From positions 1 to 5,159 of the forward strand of contig CAMPAJ010000140.1 of NCBI GenBank assembly GCA_946631805.1: a stretch of 5,159 nucleotides of DNA. The letters run 5' to 3'. Position 1 is the stretch's first letter. Every line of letters starts with the position of its first letter. Source of the stretch: an uncultured Eggerthellaceae bacterium (GTDB taxonomy: Bacteria; Actinomycetota; Coriobacteriia; Coriobacteriales; Eggerthellaceae). The notes under the pieces are model-generated. The model saw nothing but the letters and a program-made list of their open reading frames with translations. It did not search any database and had not been told where the DNA came from. The translations under genes and the position numbers were made by a program. This document shows positions 3,077 through 5,159 of the stretch, piece after piece.

Positions 3077-5159
3077 ATGCTGCATCTGAAAAAAGTCCTT
3101 GGCGCCAAGCCGAAGGAACATGTAGAAGCCCAGCTGGAAACGATGTTCACGCCATGGGGCGAATCGCTGGATGTCGACCACATCTTGGAAGAGCACCCTA
3201 CCCCGCAATTTGCGCGCGCATCGTATAGCACGTTGAACGGCGTGTGGGATTGCGCGTTCGTGCCGGGCACCCACGAGCCGAGTGACGACTTGCTTGCCGT
3301 CACGACGCAAGCCCGCATCCCCGACGACGCGGCTTTCGACCAGACCATCGTCGTGCCGTTTTCGCCTGAAGCGCCGCTTTCGGGCGTAAAGAAGCCCGTC
3401 GAAGCCGCCGCGGTCGATGCCGGCCAAGCAGAACGTACGCCCAACGCGCCAGAAACAACTGCACAAAACTCCGATACCGCGCAAACCGAAGACGCCGCAA
3501 CGCAGCAAGATGCCGATGTGGCACAGCCCGAAAGCTCCACTCCTCCTCAACTCGGTCGACAGCTGCAGCCAACCGAGCTTCTGTGGTATCGCCGCTCATT
3601 CGCCGCGCCGGCACGCCCGCAAGGTCACCGCGTGCTGCTGCACTTCCAGGCCGTGGACTACGCCTGCGCCGTACGCGTAAACGGCAAACTCATGGGTTCG
3701 CATGCCGGTGGTTATACGCCGTTCGCGTTCGACATTACCGACGCGCTCGACGACGGTGAAAACGAGCTTTTGGTTTGCGTCGCCGATCCCAGCGAGTTCG
3801 GCGGACAGCTTCGCGGCAAGCAGCGTTTCGACCGCGGCGACATCTGGTACACGGCCCAGAGCGGCATTTGGCAGACGGTATGGATCGAAACCGTCGCCCC
3901 CACGCACATTGCCTGGGCTAAGATCGAGCCCGACGCGCAGACGGGCATCGTTGCCGTGGGCGCGATTATCGCACAGCGCGAAGAGGCCAACCAAAGCCAA
4001 GAAGTCAGCATAACAGACACCGGCGCCACAAGCCCTGCTGCCGAACCCGAGAAGGCATCAGACGAGCAAACAAGCGCCAAGACATCCCGGCGTGCGCACG
4101 GTATCACACCGGGCGCACCGTCGTTCATCGTGGAAATTCTGGCAGACGACGGTTCCGTTATAGCTTCCGATAGCTGCGCCATCGAGGCGGGTATCGCCGC
4201 CGCAGCCGTTCACGTCCCCGATGCCCACCTATGGTCGCCTGAAGATCCGTACCTGTATCGCTTGCGCTTGACCTGCGGAGACGACGTAGTCGAGAGCTAC
4301 TGTGCCTTTAGGACGATCGAGATGAAACGCACCGACGACGGCCACTCGCGCGTGTTCCTCAACGGCGAGCCGCTGTTCATAGAGGGAGTGCTCGACCAGG
4401 GCTATTGGTCCGATGGCCTTATGACGGCTCCTTCCGACGAGGCGCTCGTAACTGATATACAGGCCATGCGCGATGCCGGTTTCAACGTCATGCGCAAGCA
4501 CATCAAGATCGAATCCGAGCGCTGGTACTATCACTGCGACAGGCTCGGCATGCTGGTGATCCAAGACATGATCAACGGCGGTGCCGCCGACATCAACCTC
4601 TGGCACTGGAGCTACAAGCCCACGCTGTTCAAATTCAGCTGGAACCATTTCGGCGATAACATGCCCAGTTACTGGAAGCGCCTTGGCTCGGCAGATCCAA
4701 AGTACCAAGCCGAGTGGACGGCCACCTGCCGCGAAGCCATCTGGCTCTTGAGCAACCACCCCTGCATCATCGGCTGGTCGCTGTTCAACGAGGGTTGGGG
4801 GCAATTCCACGCAAAACGCGCCTGCGAGCTCGCACGTTCGCTCGATTCCACCCGCTTCATCGACGCCGTGAGCGGTTGGTACGACCAGCGCTGCGGCGAT
4901 TTCAGCAGCGTGCACAACTACTTCCGCGACCTCAAGGTATGGCCCGACAAACGGCTCGGCCGCGCATTCATCATATCGGAGTTCGGCGGCTTCACGCACC
5001 GCGTAGACGGCCATGCCGCTCTAGACGAAGCTTATGGCTACGAGCCTTACGACGACGTCGCGGAATGGCGCCGCGCCGTGCGGGCACTGCTTGCCGAGGC
5101 ACGCGCGCTGGAGCCCGACGGCTTGGTCGGCTACATTTACACCCAGGTCAGCGATATCG
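3077..5159 (+). CDS. Glycoside hydrolase family 2 enzyme (beta-galactosidase/beta-glucuronidase-like), C-terminus cut off
   Basis: The frame is open from ATG 3077 (AGGAG 5 nt upstream) to the right edge: 694 complete codons with no stop. There is no signal peptide (MLHLKKVLGAKPKEH), so it should act in the cytoplasm on imported sugars. The N-terminal sugar-binding jelly roll covers about 45-273, with LNGVWD, VPFSPEAPLSGV (93-104), LWYRRSF (169-175), HAGGYTPFAFDIT (209-221) and QLRGKQ plus WYTAQSGIWQTVW (244-269). The immunoglobulin-like domain covers about 274-412, ending LWSPEDPYLY. The TIM barrel follows from about 425, with FNVMRKHIKIESERWYYHCD (469-488), acid/base E572 in FNEGWG and nucleophile E635 in SEFGGF, 63 residues apart. 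Two low-complexity insertions (about 108-163 and 304-345) interrupt the two beta domains. Substrate cannot be assigned; the HIKIE..RWYY.CDRLGMLV pattern fits bacterial GH2 proteins generally labelled beta-galactosidase. Confidence 0.93.
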   Translation, partial: MLHLKKVLGAKPKEHVEAQLETMFTPWGESLDVDHILEEHPTPQFARASYSTLNGVWDCAFVPGTHEPSDDLLAVTTQARIPDDAAFDQTIVVPFSPEAPLSGVKKPVEAAAVDAGQAERTPNAPETTAQNSDTAQTEDAATQQDADVAQPESSTPPQLGRQLQPTELLWYRRSFAAPARPQGHRVLLHFQAVDYACAVRVNGKLMGSHAGGYTPFAFDITDALDDGENELLVCVADPSEFGGQLRGKQRFDRGDIWYTAQSGIWQTVWIETVAPTHIAWAKIEPDAQTGIVAVGAIIAQREEANQSQEVSITDTGATSPAAEPEKASDEQTSAKTSRRAHGITPGAPSFIVEILADDGSVIASDSCAIEAGIAAAAVHVPDAHLWSPEDPYLYRLRLTCGDDVVESYCAFRTIEMKRTDDGHSRVFLNGEPLFIEGVLDQGYWSDGLMTAPSDEALVTDIQAMRDAGFNVMRKHIKIESERWYYHCDRLGMLVIQDMINGGAADINLWHWSYKPTLFKFSWNHFGDNMPSYWKRLGSADPKYQAEWTATCREAIWLLSNHPCIIGWSLFNEGWGQFHAKRACELARSLDSTRFIDAVSGWYDQRCGDFSSVHNYFRDLKVWPDKRLGRAFIISEFGGFTHRVDGHAALDEAYGYEPYDDVAEWRRAVRALLAEARALEPDGLVGYIYTQVSDI

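Noticed and set aside
2930..3614. Minus-strand frames of 104-206 codons at the start of the GH2 gene
   Set aside because: They overlap the GH2 reading frame and give Arg/Cys/Gly-rich sequence without domains.
4229..5014. 261-codon minus-strand frame inside the GH2 gene
   Set aside because: Long but antisense to the TIM barrel with both catalytic glutamates; long reverse frames are common in GC-rich genes.
1..5159. CRISPR array, tRNA, rRNA, riboswitch, defence island or phage genes
   Set aside because: No regularly spaced short repeats, no cloverleaf or rRNA core sequences, no recognisable aptamer core and no hallmark proteins were seen on either strand.

Overview
The window is GC-rich and looks like chromosome from a high-GC Gram-positive bacterium. 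A gut actinobacterium of the Coriobacteriia (Eggerthella/Slackia/Gordonibacter type) is my best guess. This rests on the protein flavour, the mix of leaderless and Shine-Dalgarno starts, and the GH2, RarD and cupin gene types. It is an inference by eye, not the result of a search.

Layout. (1) 1-269, minus strand: the N-terminal 89 residues of an SLC13/ArsB-type membrane permease that runs off the left edge, with a promoter that appears to give a leaderless mRNA. (2) 270-594: a divergent intergenic region with a 13-bp-arm hairpin (448-479) and a small palindrome (517-535) upstream of the next gene. (3) 595-1056, plus: a small cupin-fold protein with an intact H-x-H...E...H metal site. (4) 1057-1410: a non-coding gap largely filled by two related palindromic units of about 105-117 bp, one of them containing a perfect 27-bp inverted repeat. 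(5) 1411-2355, plus: a RarD-type EamA transporter with a second leaderless-looking start. (6) 2475-2708, minus: a 77-aa glutaredoxin-like protein with a CPTC site, convergent with rarD. (7) 2709-3076: a 368-nt divergent intergenic region with a 113-bp element bounded by near-perfect 28-bp inverted repeats, plus promoter and operator candidates. (8) 3077 to the right edge, plus: a cytoplasmic glycoside hydrolase family 2 enzyme, 694 codons visible, with both catalytic glutamates and two long low-complexity insertions.

The genes look like independent single-gene transcription units, not an operon: orientation changes repeatedly and each gene has its own upstream region. Two membrane transporters and a cytoplasmic glycosidase suggest ordinary nutrient uptake and sugar metabolism, but nothing ties them into one pathway. 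I see no CRISPR array, tRNA, rRNA, phage or toxin-antitoxin gene, or transposase. The most noteworthy content is intergenic: three different palindromic elements in three of the four gaps, and two promoters whose -10 box lies exactly 6 nt before an ATG. I do not see a convincing new multigene system.
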